Of a stretch of 64,000 nt of DNA, positions 34,444-43,727 are shown piece after piece. Source of the DNA: Henriciella sp. GTDB taxonomy: Bacteria; Pseudomonadota; Alphaproteobacteria; Caulobacterales; Hyphomonadaceae. Position 1 is the first letter of the stretch. Each line of letters starts with the position of its first letter. Made by a program: the position numbers and the translations under genes. The stretch lies in contig JASJAO010000002.1 of the NCBI GenBank assembly GCA_030066975.1, positions 310,001-374,000 of the forward strand, written 5' to 3'. Below the pieces are notes generated by a model. The model saw only the letters and a program-made list of their open reading frames with translations. It had not been told where the DNA came from and did not search any database.

Positions 34444-34536
34444 GGTCTTTTCGGGTTCACACAACCTGTCCTATACAGGCATGGCGGTTCCGGCAATGTT
34501 GGAGCTGGGCACGATTGCATCGAAAGGCAACCGGTA

Positions 34537-34671
34537 ATGAAAAAATGGCTGATTATTCTGGTGCTGCTCGCCGTGGGAATCCTCGGCACCTTGTGGTGGC
34601 TGGGTCAGTCCCTGAATGCGCATAAGCCAGCAGCGGGCGAAGTGCGCCAGGAGATCGAACATGTGTTTTAG
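34537..34671 (+). CDS. 44-residue single-pass membrane protein
   Basis: Too short for a usual gene call, but well supported. It has AAAGG about 12 bases before the ATG, a leading MKKW, one strong hydrophobic helix (about residues 4-22) and a polar tail ending EIEHVF. Its last 11 bases overlap the start of the following exported protein, and that gene's AGGAGA ribosome-binding site lies inside this frame. The overlap implies translational coupling, possibly a leader or a small partner. It is divergent from aroK. Confidence 0.55.
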   Translation: MKKWLIILVLLAVGILGTLWWLGQSLNAHKPAAGEVRQEIEHVF

Positions 34672-36442
34672 ATCGATCGCGATCGCAGCGATCATGTCTC
34701 TGGCCCTACCCGCTTCGGCGCAAGTTGCCAGTGAAGGCATGGGTGATCTGAACGCCTGGGGCGCACGGCACCTCGACACAACTGAGCCAGAGTTTCCATC
34801 CCAGCTCTGGCTCGGTTCTGACGATGAAACATTACTCGGCCTGATGCAGGCGACGCGGACCAGTCAGCTGACCCCGGCAGAGCGTGCATTGTTGCGCCGT
34901 GTGGTGCTCTCGCCGACCCTCAGGCCGACGGGCGAAAACGCCGAGGCGCTTCTCGCCGAACGCGCACGGCTGATGCTTGAGCTCGGCGAGGCCGAGGCAG
35001 CTGCCTCGATCGCGCCGCAACTCAAAGAAGAGGCGCGCGGGCTTGATGCTGAAACGATTGCTGTAGATCTGGAGCTGGCAGCCGGGAACGAAGCGTCGGC
35101 CTGCCGACGGCTGAACGGACCGGTTTCAGATGGCCTGTACTGGTTGAAACTGCGCGCAGTCTGCGCTGTTTTGGCAGATCGTTATTCAGATGCGGAACTG
35201 GCGGTTGAAGTGGCCACTGCACAAGGCCTCGACGATCCCTGGTTCATTGAGGCGATCTTTGCCGCCTCCGGCGATGCGCTGACCCCACCCGATGCTAAAT
35301 ACAATTCCGGCCTCAATATCGCGCTGTCATCGAAAGCCAATCTCAGCACAGATCGCGTGACGGTGTCCGGTTCCCGTCCGGATCTGGCCGCAGCAGCAGC
35401 GATCCGCCCGGGCGTGACCCCTGATCTGAAAGTCCGTTTTGCCGCCATGGCCAGTGATCGCGGCCTGATCGACGGGGCAACACACCGTGAGATTATTCTG
35501 GAGCATTTGGCGCAAGACGACGTCTTGCCCGGGTCGGCCTTGGAACAGACGCTCGCGCAAATCAGTGATCCCCTGATCGATCCGGACCTGCGGGCAGCTG
35601 CGCTCGCACGGGCCTTGAACGGCGCGGCTGGTATTGATATTTCGCGCTATCGCAGCACGGCGAGTGTGTTCCGTGAGGACCTGCACTCCCTGCCCCATAA
35701 CAATGATACCCACCCATACGCCCAAGTGTTCGCCCGCGCGGCTTTGACACTGGGTGACACAGACCTGGCCCATCGCTGGATTACCGTTCCCGGTCTTCCG
35801 GGACAGCCGGTACAGGACCCGTTCGAGATGGAGTTTCTCGCCGCACTCGACCTTATGTCAGGCGGGGATGACAGCAACGAGGTGCAGGCGATGCGACAGG
35901 ACAGCCTGATCGCGCTCGCAGAAACCGAAGACCAAAAGCAGGCAGTTGCGGACCTGTTCGTGATGTGGACGGGGTTTGACTATGACCTTGGTCCCGCCGC
36001 CCGCGCCCTGATCCGGGAACAATCGGCCCTTGATGCGCAGATCGCCCCGACCACACTGGTGACGCTGGGAAGTGCGGCGCAAGCAGAGGCGATCGGGGAA
36101 ACCGCGTTGGTCATCCTGTCTGAGACACGAGGCGATCCGGCAACGCTCGCCCCGAGTGATGTCGCTGCGCTGATCAGCGCGTTGGTCGAGATTGGTGCGA
36201 AAGACATAGCCGGTCAGCTGGCGCTGGAGGCCAGCCGGTTCTGGCAACGTGAGACAGTTTTGCTGCCCCCGCTCCCCATCCCCGTGGAAGAGCCGGCAGA
36301 ACCTGAGGCGAGCGGCGCCACAGAAGGTGAGCCGTCTGGTCCGCTCAGTCTGATCCCACCTATAGACACCCCCGAATCCGAAGCCTCTGAAGCAGAACCG
36401 GGGGAACCGGGCGAACCCGCCCCGACAGACGACCCGGTTTAA
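34661..36442 (+). CDS. Exported protein of unknown function with acidic Pro/Glu tail
   Basis: 593 residues from ATG 34661 (AGGAGA 8 bases upstream); the frame is open to 34616. A signal peptide ends at ASA (about residue 20). The mature protein is mostly helical and Ala/Leu-rich, with repeated short helix pairs that look like TPR-type solenoid structure (for example EAEAAASIAPQLKEEARG and DAELAVEVATAQG). A low-complexity Pro/Glu/Ser tail fills the last 45 residues. I do not recognise the family. Its end overlaps the convergent phosphotransferase gene by 4 bases. Confidence 0.75.
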   Translation: MCFRSIAIAAIMSLALPASAQVASEGMGDLNAWGARHLDTTEPEFPSQLWLGSDDETLLGLMQATRTSQLTPAERALLRRVVLSPTLRPTGENAEALLAERARLMLELGEAEAAASIAPQLKEEARGLDAETIAVDLELAAGNEASACRRLNGPVSDGLYWLKLRAVCAVLADRYSDAELAVEVATAQGLDDPWFIEAIFAASGDALTPPDAKYNSGLNIALSSKANLSTDRVTVSGSRPDLAAAAAIRPGVTPDLKVRFAAMASDRGLIDGATHREIILEHLAQDDVLPGSALEQTLAQISDPLIDPDLRAAALARALNGAAGIDISRYRSTASVFREDLHSLPHNNDTHPYAQVFARAALTLGDTDLAHRWITVPGLPGQPVQDPFEMEFLAALDLMSGGDDSNEVQAMRQDSLIALAETEDQKQAVADLFVMWTGFDYDLGPAARALIREQSALDAQIAPTTLVTLGSAAQAEAIGETALVILSETRGDPATLAPSDVAALISALVEIGAKDIAGQLALEASRFWQRETVLLPPLPIPVEEPAEPEASGATEGEPSGPLSLIPPIDTPESEASEAEPGEPGEPAPTDDPV

Positions 36443-37863
36443 GGCGAGATCCCCCACACCTTTTGGGCATAGGCCAGTCCGGGATATTTCGGCTGATCGA
36501 GATACAGCGTCTCTAAAACGCAATAGCGCAGATGCTGGAGCAGGTTCGGGTCTTTGAAATCAAGCGCCCCCTCAGAGGCGGCCTCAAACAGACCAACCTC
36601 CGTCATCGAAAGGCTGGCAAGTCGGTCTGCCGCCGCGCAGCGGAACCGCTCCCCGAACGCGGTATGGCGCTGTAACATGCCGAGCGCATTGCGCGCCACG
36701 AGCGCCTGAAACTTGTCGCGCCCTGACACGTTTGGCTGCACATCAGCTTTAACCCACTCGGCCAGGGCTTGGGTCAATTCAAACGGCACGGTTTCGCCCG
36801 AAACAACAGGATCTTCGGGCACGGCCCAATCCACTCGGGCCTCAACCGGCGGTGCGTCCCCTTCCAGCAAGAGGAGCAAATCCAGCTCAACTTCTGACAC
36901 GCGCCGTCCGATCACGGCCCTTTCCAGCGTGCGATCGAGACCCGTGCGCCAGACATTGGCCATGGTCAGACAGGCCACACCCCACCATAGCGTCGAATAG
37001 ACAAGCCAGTACTGAAACCGGCGGCGATCAATCTGCCGCCCGCTTTCGACCTCATAGGCCCTGAGCAAATCCTCAATCTCGCCGATCCCCGCCACCGGCT
37101 TGTCATAGATCGCGAACCGCCAGGCGGGGACGCAGATGTAGGCGAGGTCCTGAACCGGATCACCGCGATGGGCGGTTTCCCAGTCGAGCACACCGGTCAG
37201 CTCAGTTTCACTGAGCAGCAGATTGCCGAGCCGGAAATCGCCATGCACCAAACATATCTCACCGCCGGGTTCGGGCCGATGCTCGGACAGCCAGGCAAAA
37301 GCCGCCTCAAACATGACCGAGCGCGCACCATACATCCGGTACCGCTCTTTCAGGCTGGTCAATGACGCCTGCGCGTCGAGCAACGGCAGATCGGCCACGG
37401 CCCCTCGCACCGGCGTCTTATGGATACGTGCGATCTCGCGCGCGCAATCTGCAATGAAACGGTCTCGCGCCGGTTGATAGGCTGGATCACTCTGCAGCAC
37501 TTTTGCAAAGGCTTCGCCCTTGATCCGTGTCATCAGAAACCCGCGGCTCAGGCCCTCAGCCGGGTCAAGTATACCGACAATGGCCGGGGCGGTCACACCC
37601 GCTTTCCCGGCGGCGCGGATGATCTCGGCCTCCTGCTCAATCGTCATACCCGCGAGCGTGTCGGGCGTTTCGGCCTCTGCCATGGCTAGCGGTAAACGGC
37701 GCATGACCAATTGATGCGCGCCGTAATCAAATGCCCAGGATTCCATGCTTGCGCCGCCGGTGAGCCGTTTCAGTCCGGACACTTCAGCTGTCTCGCCGAG
37801 ACAGCGCTCGCAAACTTTGGCGAGCCTGGCGGCGATGCCGGAATGGGTCTGGATCTCAGTCAT
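36439..37863 (-). CDS. APH-type phosphotransferase fused to a DUF6285-like domain
   Basis: A 474-residue protein. Residues 1 to about 330 form an aminoglycoside-phosphotransferase-like kinase, similar to ACAD10/11-type proteins, with the catalytic LVHGDFRLGN (H207, D209) and the metal-binding LDWE (D227). Residues from about 360 on (TQALAEWVKADVQPN... KFQALVARNALGMLQRH) resemble DUF6285, usually a separate small protein beside such kinases. These kinases are linked to acyl-CoA metabolism, for example hydroxyacyl substrates. Substrate not determinable. The DUF6285 call is from memory. Confidence 0.82.
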   Translation of the reverse strand: MTEIQTHSGIAARLAKVCERCLGETAEVSGLKRLTGGASMESWAFDYGAHQLVMRRLPLAMAEAETPDTLAGMTIEQEAEIIRAAGKAGVTAPAIVGILDPAEGLSRGFLMTRIKGEAFAKVLQSDPAYQPARDRFIADCAREIARIHKTPVRGAVADLPLLDAQASLTSLKERYRMYGARSVMFEAAFAWLSEHRPEPGGEICLVHGDFRLGNLLLSETELTGVLDWETAHRGDPVQDLAYICVPAWRFAIYDKPVAGIGEIEDLLRAYEVESGRQIDRRRFQYWLVYSTLWWGVACLTMANVWRTGLDRTLERAVIGRRVSEVELDLLLLLEGDAPPVEARVDWAVPEDPVVSGETVPFELTQALAEWVKADVQPNVSGRDKFQALVARNALGMLQRHTAFGERFRCAAADRLASLSMTEVGLFEAASEGALDFKDPNLLQHLRYCVLETLYLDQPKYPGLAYAQKVWGISP

Positions 37864-37941
37864 GCGAGATAACTAGCCGCCGATCAAGGCAGCCGTCCAC
37901 GCCTCCCCAAGGGAGAGCCCATCCTGGCTTCAGGCCTGGCT

Positions 37942-38970
37942 TTAGTTAGACAGGCCCAGCGCTTGTTCGACGCGCGCCCAATCCACCAGCTTGAAATTCT
38001 GATCCACGCCCGAGGCCGGGTTGCCATCATCCTGAACGACGAGCAGACCATTTGGATAGTTTGGCAGAGGAGTGGCCATGACATCCAGACCGTCTGTGTG
38101 GCTGACAGAATCAATACTGCCATCCGCTGTGCCGGTTACGGTGAAAATCCCGCGCGGTGCATGCGGCGGCAGGCGATCATAAACGACAAAGCGATCCGCC
38201 TCCTGCGCCGAAGCGATGAGATATCCGGCTCCTTCTGCGCCTTTCAAGAGGGTCAGCCCCTCAACATCCGCAACAAGCCCATTGCCGTTTTCAATTGTAT
38301 CTACAATTATCGGCTGAGCGTCCGGACCACTGAGGTCGAGAGACCAGATGCCGTAGGCCTCTTCACCGATAAAGATCCGGTCGTGCGCTTCATCGAAAAC
38401 ACAGCCTTCGAGCTGTGAGTCGAGTTTTATTGTATGAACAAGTTCAGCTGAGACCGAGTCGCTACTCTCGACCTCACCTTCCCAGAATTGCACCGTGCCG
38501 TCCTTGTAGGTCACCGCGGCAATCGACTTCCCGAACTTGTCGCCCAGGCAAACACCGTAAGGCTCGATCTTCTCAATCGCGGTATTCCCGATATGCACGA
38601 CGGGCGCGTCGACATGGCCTGTGATCTGAAACCAGGACAGCCCGCCAAACTCATCATTACTCGCCACCGCGAGATTGGAGCGGATATCGACATTATTGAG
38701 CTGGCCCACATCAAGAAACTGAACCTCTGCGCCGTCCAGCGTGTAGACGTGAAGGCCTTCATCCTTGTTCGTGCCGAGAACAAGCGATTGGGCGGGGTTG
38801 CCTGTATTGATCCAGATGGCCGGATCGTCCGCCTTGTCGCCTTCCCCCAACATCGGCTCGGTTTCAATACTGGCCGCCACTGGTACAACCGGAAACGGCA
38901 ATACTTCAGGGGCTGTGGCGCAAGCCGTTAAAGACAGGAAGCCGAGCGGGACGAGCAGCGATTTGGTCAT
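37942..38970 (-). CDS. Beta-propeller phytase lipoprotein
   Basis: 342 residues from ATG 38970 (GAGGA 7 bases upstream). The signal peptide ends in a lipobox, LTAC with Cys17. The protein matches 3-phytase/beta-propeller phytases: DDPAIWIN at 48-55, the LVLGTNKDEGLHVYTLDG strand pair, NNVDIR, GLVADVEGLTL and NGLLVVQDDGNP. These calcium-dependent enzymes remove phosphate from inositol hexakisphosphate. Lipid anchoring puts it in the envelope, and the TonB-dependent receptor gene lies 84 bases upstream in the same orientation. The two very likely work together in phytate use. Confidence 0.9.
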   Translation of the reverse strand: MTKSLLVPLGFLSLTACATAPEVLPFPVVPVAASIETEPMLGEGDKADDPAIWINTGNPAQSLVLGTNKDEGLHVYTLDGAEVQFLDVGQLNNVDIRSNLAVASNDEFGGLSWFQITGHVDAPVVHIGNTAIEKIEPYGVCLGDKFGKSIAAVTYKDGTVQFWEGEVESSDSVSAELVHTIKLDSQLEGCVFDEAHDRIFIGEEAYGIWSLDLSGPDAQPIIVDTIENGNGLVADVEGLTLLKGAEGAGYLIASAQEADRFVVYDRLPPHAPRGIFTVTGTADGSIDSVSHTDGLDVMATPLPNYPNGLLVVQDDGNPASGVDQNFKLVDWARVEQALGLSN

Positions 38971-39054
38971 GACGAGATCCTCGTGATTGTCGCATAAAAG
39001 GCCGGATCGCCGACGCTGGAAAGTCCCGGCCCGCGATCCTGTCAATTTGCCAGA

Positions 39055-41892
39055 TCAGAAAGTAAAGCGCGCGCCCACGATCCAGCTTGATCCGAACTCA
39101 TCATACTGCATCAAGCGGCTTTCATCACCGAAATAGTAGTATTCAGGTTCATCGGTCAGGTTCTTGCCCTCGACATAGATCTGTAGATTGTCGCTCACGT
39201 CATACTTCGCTGAAGCTTCGACCAGCAGACGATCATCAATTGTGCGATCCAGATCTTCCTCGATCAGCTCATCCAGATTGTTGCCGCGGAAGTTCGCTGA
39301 GACGCGCAGGTCCCAGGGGCCCTTGTCATACCCAAGCGCCAAGTTCCAAACCGTATCGGCCTGGTTCAGGAAACGTACCTCGCGGCCATCGGGCAGCGTG
39401 CTTTCTGAGTCGGCAAGTGTCAGGTTGGCAGAAACCAGGAAGCCTTCGAGGCTGGGGTTCAAGTCCGCAAGGCTTTGGACATAGTTGAGCTCGATCCCGA
39501 AAATATCGCTGTTCTCGACATTGATGAACGTGTCGACCTGAACAATCTCCGTACTGCCCAAAGCGCTGAGGTCGATCGGAACCCGGGCCTGGAAGTCGGC
39601 AAAAGTCTCGTCATCTTCACGTTCGTAACGGTTTCCGAAAATGGCGTCCTGAATGTCTTTGTAGAACACACCGACGGACAGGACTGACAGTTCGGTGGGA
39701 TAGTATTCCAGAGACAGATCGAAATTGTCGGCCTCATAGGGATCAAGGTTCGGATTGCCCGCCTCAACCTCGAAATCGTCATTGATGAAGGCCGCAGGGG
39801 CGACCTCGCCAAAGGCAGGACGCACAATCGCCGCATAGTAAGCGGCCCGACCAATCAGCTTGTCGCTGAACTCATACTTCGCATTGATGCTCGGCAGGAC
39901 GTGTGTGTAGTCGTCGTCAAATTGCGTGGCCTCGATGAAGGCATTTGGATTGGCTTCAAACGCGTCTTCGTCAGCAAGATTGACCGCAAAGCCATTAAGC
40001 TCAACATCGGTTTGCTCGATCCGCACACCGGCCACCAGGGTGAGTTTGTCGAGGCTGAACGTCCCCATGCCATAGGCGGCGAGGATCTGTTCGTTGATCT
40101 CATAGTCGGCGATTGTGCTGTCTATGATGCTGTCGACTTCCTGATAGCTGTCATCGCTCGGGTCGAAATCCCGCAGCGACATCGTGAGGTCCGGATCCGG
40201 CCAGGTCGGTTGCGGGACGCCCAGACGCCAGCCATCAATCAGTGTATCATTGGCGAAGTCGGCGAGGTTCAGATCGGGCTCATAGAATTCGAAATTCTCA
40301 TCGCGGATCTTCTCTCTGTCGCGATACTTCAAACCGGCTTTCCAGACGACCGGTGTGCCATTGAAGTCAGCGTCCTTTGAGACATCAAACCGTCCGGACC
40401 ATTCTGTGTCTTCGTTTACAGAAAACTCGCGCTCGAGCCCGTCCAGATCGTAATTGGCCGGGTCATAAATCGCATCGATCAGAGCCTGATCGCCGCTAAT
40501 GGTCGGGGTTTCGACATCGGTTAAATCGAACGTGATCGTACTGCCCGGGAAGTCTTCCTGAATGTCTTCATAGCGGAAGGTGACGTCGTGATTGTTGTCA
40601 TCCTGCTCGTCCGCGAAGGCGTAGGAGACCTCGTATGAGAAGTTCCAATCGTTGACTTGCGTGTCACCGCCAAGGGCGATGGTTTGAATGTTACGGGTTT
40701 CTTCACGAACGCGGACCTCTGCGTCCATTTCGTTCAGCGGAACAGTGGTTGCGCCCTCTTCGATCGCCCCGCCATCTTCTGAATTCTCAGAGTCGTCGAG
40801 ATCCCGGAACTCAAACTTGTTACGAACCTCATCGTCGACATAGTTGTTGAACAGCGTGCGCAGATAGAGATTGGTGTTCTCGGTCGGGCGCCAATCGAAA
40901 TTGGCGACCAGCCCGATCCGCTCGCGGGTCAGATCGTACCAGCGATTCTCGAAATCATCGTTCAGGTATCCGATCCCCTCATCGGTGAGACCAAACTCGC
41001 CCGCTTCATTATTGTGCGCCTCAATCGGCAAGTCCTGATAGTTCAGAGATACAGCGACGCCGAAATTGTCATTGAACACGTTGGAATAGGTGAGCGTCGC
41101 CTTGGGCGCGATCTCTTCGGTGATCTCATTCCACCGGCCCTCAACTTTTGCCCGGACAAATTGGCCGTCGCGGTCAAACGCTGAAATCGTTTTCAGATTG
41201 ATGATCCCACCAAGGCTGTCAGCGTCGACATCCGGGGTCAGGGATTTCTGAACTTCGATCCCATCCAGCAGATCAGATGGCACCCCGTCCAGAAGCACAC
41301 CGCGGCGATCCTCTGGTGAAGGCGTGCGCACGCCATTGATCGAGGCCGCGACCAGGTCGGTACTGATCCCGCGGATCGAGACATAGCGCCCCTCCCCCTG
41401 ATCGGTCACAATTGACAGACCCGGCACACGGGCGAGCGAATCGGCCACAGTCGTATCCGGGAAATTGCCCAGTCCATCAGAATCGATCACCGAGATAATC
41501 GCATCGGATGCGCGCTGCTGGTTAATCGCGCCCGCTTGTGCGGCGAGTGACCCAACGACCAGAACATTGTCGAGGTACCGAACATCACTGCCCAATGTCA
41601 GATCGAGAACAGCCCCGGTTGCTGCCACTGAAACTTCCGCCACCACATCATCGGTGCCGACATAGGAGACAATCACGGTGTGATCGCCGAGCGGGACATT
41701 GGCGATCCGGTACTCCCCGAAACGATTGGTCGTCGCGCTGCGGTTCAATCCGTCGATCGAGACAATCGCCCCTTCGAGCGGCGCTGTACCTGTCGCGTCT
41801 GTAATCGTCCCTGAAATAGTATCGGCATTGGCGAGCGGGATGGCCGCCAGCATGATCGTAGCAAGCGCCGTTCCAGTGAGAAAGCGAGTCAT
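39055..41892 (-). CDS. TonB-dependent outer-membrane receptor
   Basis: 945 residues from ATG 41892 (GGAGG 6 bases upstream; TTG 41904 in frame). The order is: signal peptide ending ANA; a carboxypeptidase-regulatory-like beta domain (ISGTITDATGTAPLEGA); a plug domain with LARVPGLSIVTDQGEGR and VSIRGIS; then a 22-strand barrel ending in the aromatic FTF. The plug includes the GVPSDLLDGIEVQKSLTPD string typical of this receptor branch. Next to a phytase lipoprotein, inositol phosphates or their products are the likely cargo; that is inference. No clear Pho box is visible upstream. Confidence 0.93.
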   Translation of the reverse strand: MTRFLTGTALATIMLAAIPLANADTISGTITDATGTAPLEGAIVSIDGLNRSATTNRFGEYRIANVPLGDHTVIVSYVGTDDVVAEVSVAATGAVLDLTLGSDVRYLDNVLVVGSLAAQAGAINQQRASDAIISVIDSDGLGNFPDTTVADSLARVPGLSIVTDQGEGRYVSIRGISTDLVAASINGVRTPSPEDRRGVLLDGVPSDLLDGIEVQKSLTPDVDADSLGGIINLKTISAFDRDGQFVRAKVEGRWNEITEEIAPKATLTYSNVFNDNFGVAVSLNYQDLPIEAHNNEAGEFGLTDEGIGYLNDDFENRWYDLTRERIGLVANFDWRPTENTNLYLRTLFNNYVDDEVRNKFEFRDLDDSENSEDGGAIEEGATTVPLNEMDAEVRVREETRNIQTIALGGDTQVNDWNFSYEVSYAFADEQDDNNHDVTFRYEDIQEDFPGSTITFDLTDVETPTISGDQALIDAIYDPANYDLDGLEREFSVNEDTEWSGRFDVSKDADFNGTPVVWKAGLKYRDREKIRDENFEFYEPDLNLADFANDTLIDGWRLGVPQPTWPDPDLTMSLRDFDPSDDSYQEVDSIIDSTIADYEINEQILAAYGMGTFSLDKLTLVAGVRIEQTDVELNGFAVNLADEDAFEANPNAFIEATQFDDDYTHVLPSINAKYEFSDKLIGRAAYYAAIVRPAFGEVAPAAFINDDFEVEAGNPNLDPYEADNFDLSLEYYPTELSVLSVGVFYKDIQDAIFGNRYEREDDETFADFQARVPIDLSALGSTEIVQVDTFINVENSDIFGIELNYVQSLADLNPSLEGFLVSANLTLADSESTLPDGREVRFLNQADTVWNLALGYDKGPWDLRVSANFRGNNLDELIEEDLDRTIDDRLLVEASAKYDVSDNLQIYVEGKNLTDEPEYYYFGDESRLMQYDEFGSSWIVGARFTF

Positions 41893-41981
41893 AAACCCCT
41901 CCAAGTTAACCTTGGCGGGCGTTTGACTTGTATTCGCAACACTTAAATGACGGACTTATAACGGTTTTTTGACTTGAAGTA

Positions 41982-41991
41982 CGTATACGGA
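41982..41991. promoter_or_regulatory. CGTATACGGA element upstream of the TonB receptor
   Basis: This 10-mer, with palindromic core CGTATACG, lies about 90 bases upstream of the receptor ATG. It is identical to the element before the lacI-family gene at 15637-15646. Possible LacI-type operator. Confidence 0.35.
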
Positions 41992-42037
41992 CAATAAATA
42001 CTTGACGTCTACATCCACAAACCGTTGTGAAACGAAG

Positions 42038-42068
42038 AAAAAAAGTCCGCCGACAGGCGCCGGCGGAC
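42038..42068 (-). terminator. Intrinsic terminator of aceBA
   Basis: On the minus strand GTCCGCCG (42068-42061) pairs with CGGCGGAC (42052-42045) over an 8-base loop, followed by seven T. It lies about 60 bases past the aceA stop. Confidence 0.9.
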
Positions 42069-42128
42069 AAGTCATATCCTCAATCGAGAGTGCAGGAACG
42101 ATTGAGCATAAGTTCTAAAGCGCGGCTT

Positions 42129-43727
42129 TTAGGACACAGCCTCGAACTGGTTCATCGTGTTGTGTTCCCCGCCCGCCTTCAGCGCACGCTCGCCGCCGGT
42201 CATTTCCTTGAACGTGTCGCCAAGGTCTGAACCAACCTCATGCTGGTGCTTCACCGCAGAGACGCCCTTGCGGATTTCTTCGCGCTGAACATTGGCCACA
42301 TAGGCCAGCATCTTGTCGTCGCCGAAATAGCCCTCGGAGAGATCGTTCATGCCTTTTGCGTCCATGTGGAAGGTCGGCAGCGTGATCAGATTGTGGAACA
42401 CACCGGCCTCGCGGGAGATGTCGGTCTGGAAGGCGCGCAGACGGTTGTCGGCCTCAATGCCCAGCGGGTCCTCATCATAACGTGGAGACATCAGCTGCGT
42501 ATCATCGGGATAAGCATCGGCTGATACTTGTCCGGATGCGATCCAGTCTTCGCGAACCTGTTTGCGCAGGTTCAGCGTCCAGTTAAAGCTTGGGCTGTTA
42601 TTGTAAGTCAGCTTGGCGTTTGGCACGACTTCCTTGACCCGGTTCACCATCGCGGCGATCTGCGCCACGTTCGGGGTCGCGGTCTCGATCCAGAGCAGGT
42701 CTGCACCGCCTTCAGTCAGACTGGAAATACAATCCTCGACCACGCGGTCTTCGCCCGTGCCTTCCATGAACTTGTACAGGCCATTGGGCAGACGGGCAGG
42801 CTTGCGCAGCTCACCGTTCAGTTTGATGACCACATCGCCGTCACTTACATCTTCAGCGGTTTCAACAGCAGTCGTCTCGAGCCACTTGGTGTATTGCGCC
42901 GCAGAGTCACCCGGTGCAGTCGACACAGGAATCTTCTGTGTCAGGCCCGCACCGAGGCTATCTGTCCGCGCGACGATTACACCGTCCTCCACACCCAACT
43001 CTTCGAACGCCATCCGACAAGCCCGCAATTTCTCGACAAAGTCCTCACGCGGCACCGTTACCTTGCCATCCTGGTGACCGCACTGTTTTGCGTCAGACAC
43101 CTGGTTTTCAATCTGCAGGCAACAGGCCCCGGCCTTGATCAGCTGCTTGGCGAGCAGATAGGTCGCGTGCACGTTGCCGAAGCCCGCATCAATGTCAGCA
43201 ATGATCGGACGCACATAGGTTTCAAACCCGTCAATTTTGGCGATAACCGCCTGGCGTTCAGATTCGGTCTTAGCCGCTTTCAGCTCAGCAAACAGGTCAT
43301 TGAGATCCACCTCATCAGCCTGGCGCAGAGACGTATAAATCTCTTCGATCAGTTCGGTCACAGCGGTTTTCTCATGCATGGACTGATCCGGCAGGTGGCC
43401 GAAACTGTTGCGCAGGCCGGCAACCATCCAGCCGGACAGATAGACATAAGAGCGGTCCAGCGTGCCTTTCTGACGCTTGATCGCGCGCATCATTTGCTGC
43501 GCATGAAAGCCGGACCAGCAGCCGAGCGACTGTGTGAACTGGCTGCTGTCAGCGTCGTAGCGGGCCATATCGGCGCGCATGACCTTGGCCATCGCCTTGG
43601 CAATGTCGAGATGGGTGCTGAATGTGTTTTGCGTTTTCAGCTGGGCGAGGTCTTCCAAGCTGATGCCAGCCGGTGCGCCGTTCGGGTACCGGGCCTGAAG
43701 CTCGGAAAGGGTTTGTGAATAGGTCAA
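42129..43727 (-). CDS. aceA: Isocitrate lyase (530-residue class)
   Basis: Isocitrate lyase splits isocitrate into succinate and glyoxylate, the first step of the glyoxylate bypass. The 532-residue protein belongs to the longer class found in Pseudomonas aeruginosa rather than the 430-residue E. coli type. The catalytic motif is KQCGH (K214 to H218, Cys216 the base). Other matches are DADSSQFTQSLGCWSGF and SGWMVAGLRNSFG. The start is TTG 43727, immediately after and in frame with the aceB stop; the ribosome-binding GGAGG lies in the last codons of aceB. No ATG occurs near enough to be an alternative. Confidence 0.95.
   Translation of the reverse strand: MTYSQTLSELQARYPNGAPAGISLEDLAQLKTQNTFSTHLDIAKAMAKVMRADMARYDADSSQFTQSLGCWSGFHAQQMMRAIKRQKGTLDRSYVYLSGWMVAGLRNSFGHLPDQSMHEKTAVTELIEEIYTSLRQADEVDLNDLFAELKAAKTESERQAVIAKIDGFETYVRPIIADIDAGFGNVHATYLLAKQLIKAGACCLQIENQVSDAKQCGHQDGKVTVPREDFVEKLRACRMAFEELGVEDGVIVARTDSLGAGLTQKIPVSTAPGDSAAQYTKWLETTAVETAEDVSDGDVVIKLNGELRKPARLPNGLYKFMEGTGEDRVVEDCISSLTEGGADLLWIETATPNVAQIAAMVNRVKEVVPNAKLTYNNSPSFNWTLNLRKQVREDWIASGQVSADAYPDDTQLMSPRYDEDPLGIEADNRLRAFQTDISREAGVFHNLITLPTFHMDAKGMNDLSEGYFGDDKMLAYVANVQREEIRKGVSAVKHQHEVGSDLGDTFKEMTGGERALKAGGEHNTMNQFEAVS

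Noticed and set aside
41893-42030. Pho box upstream of the TonB receptor/phytase pair
   Set aside because: Only one partial half-site-like CCGTCAT is present; the second half is not recognisable at 11-bp spacing.
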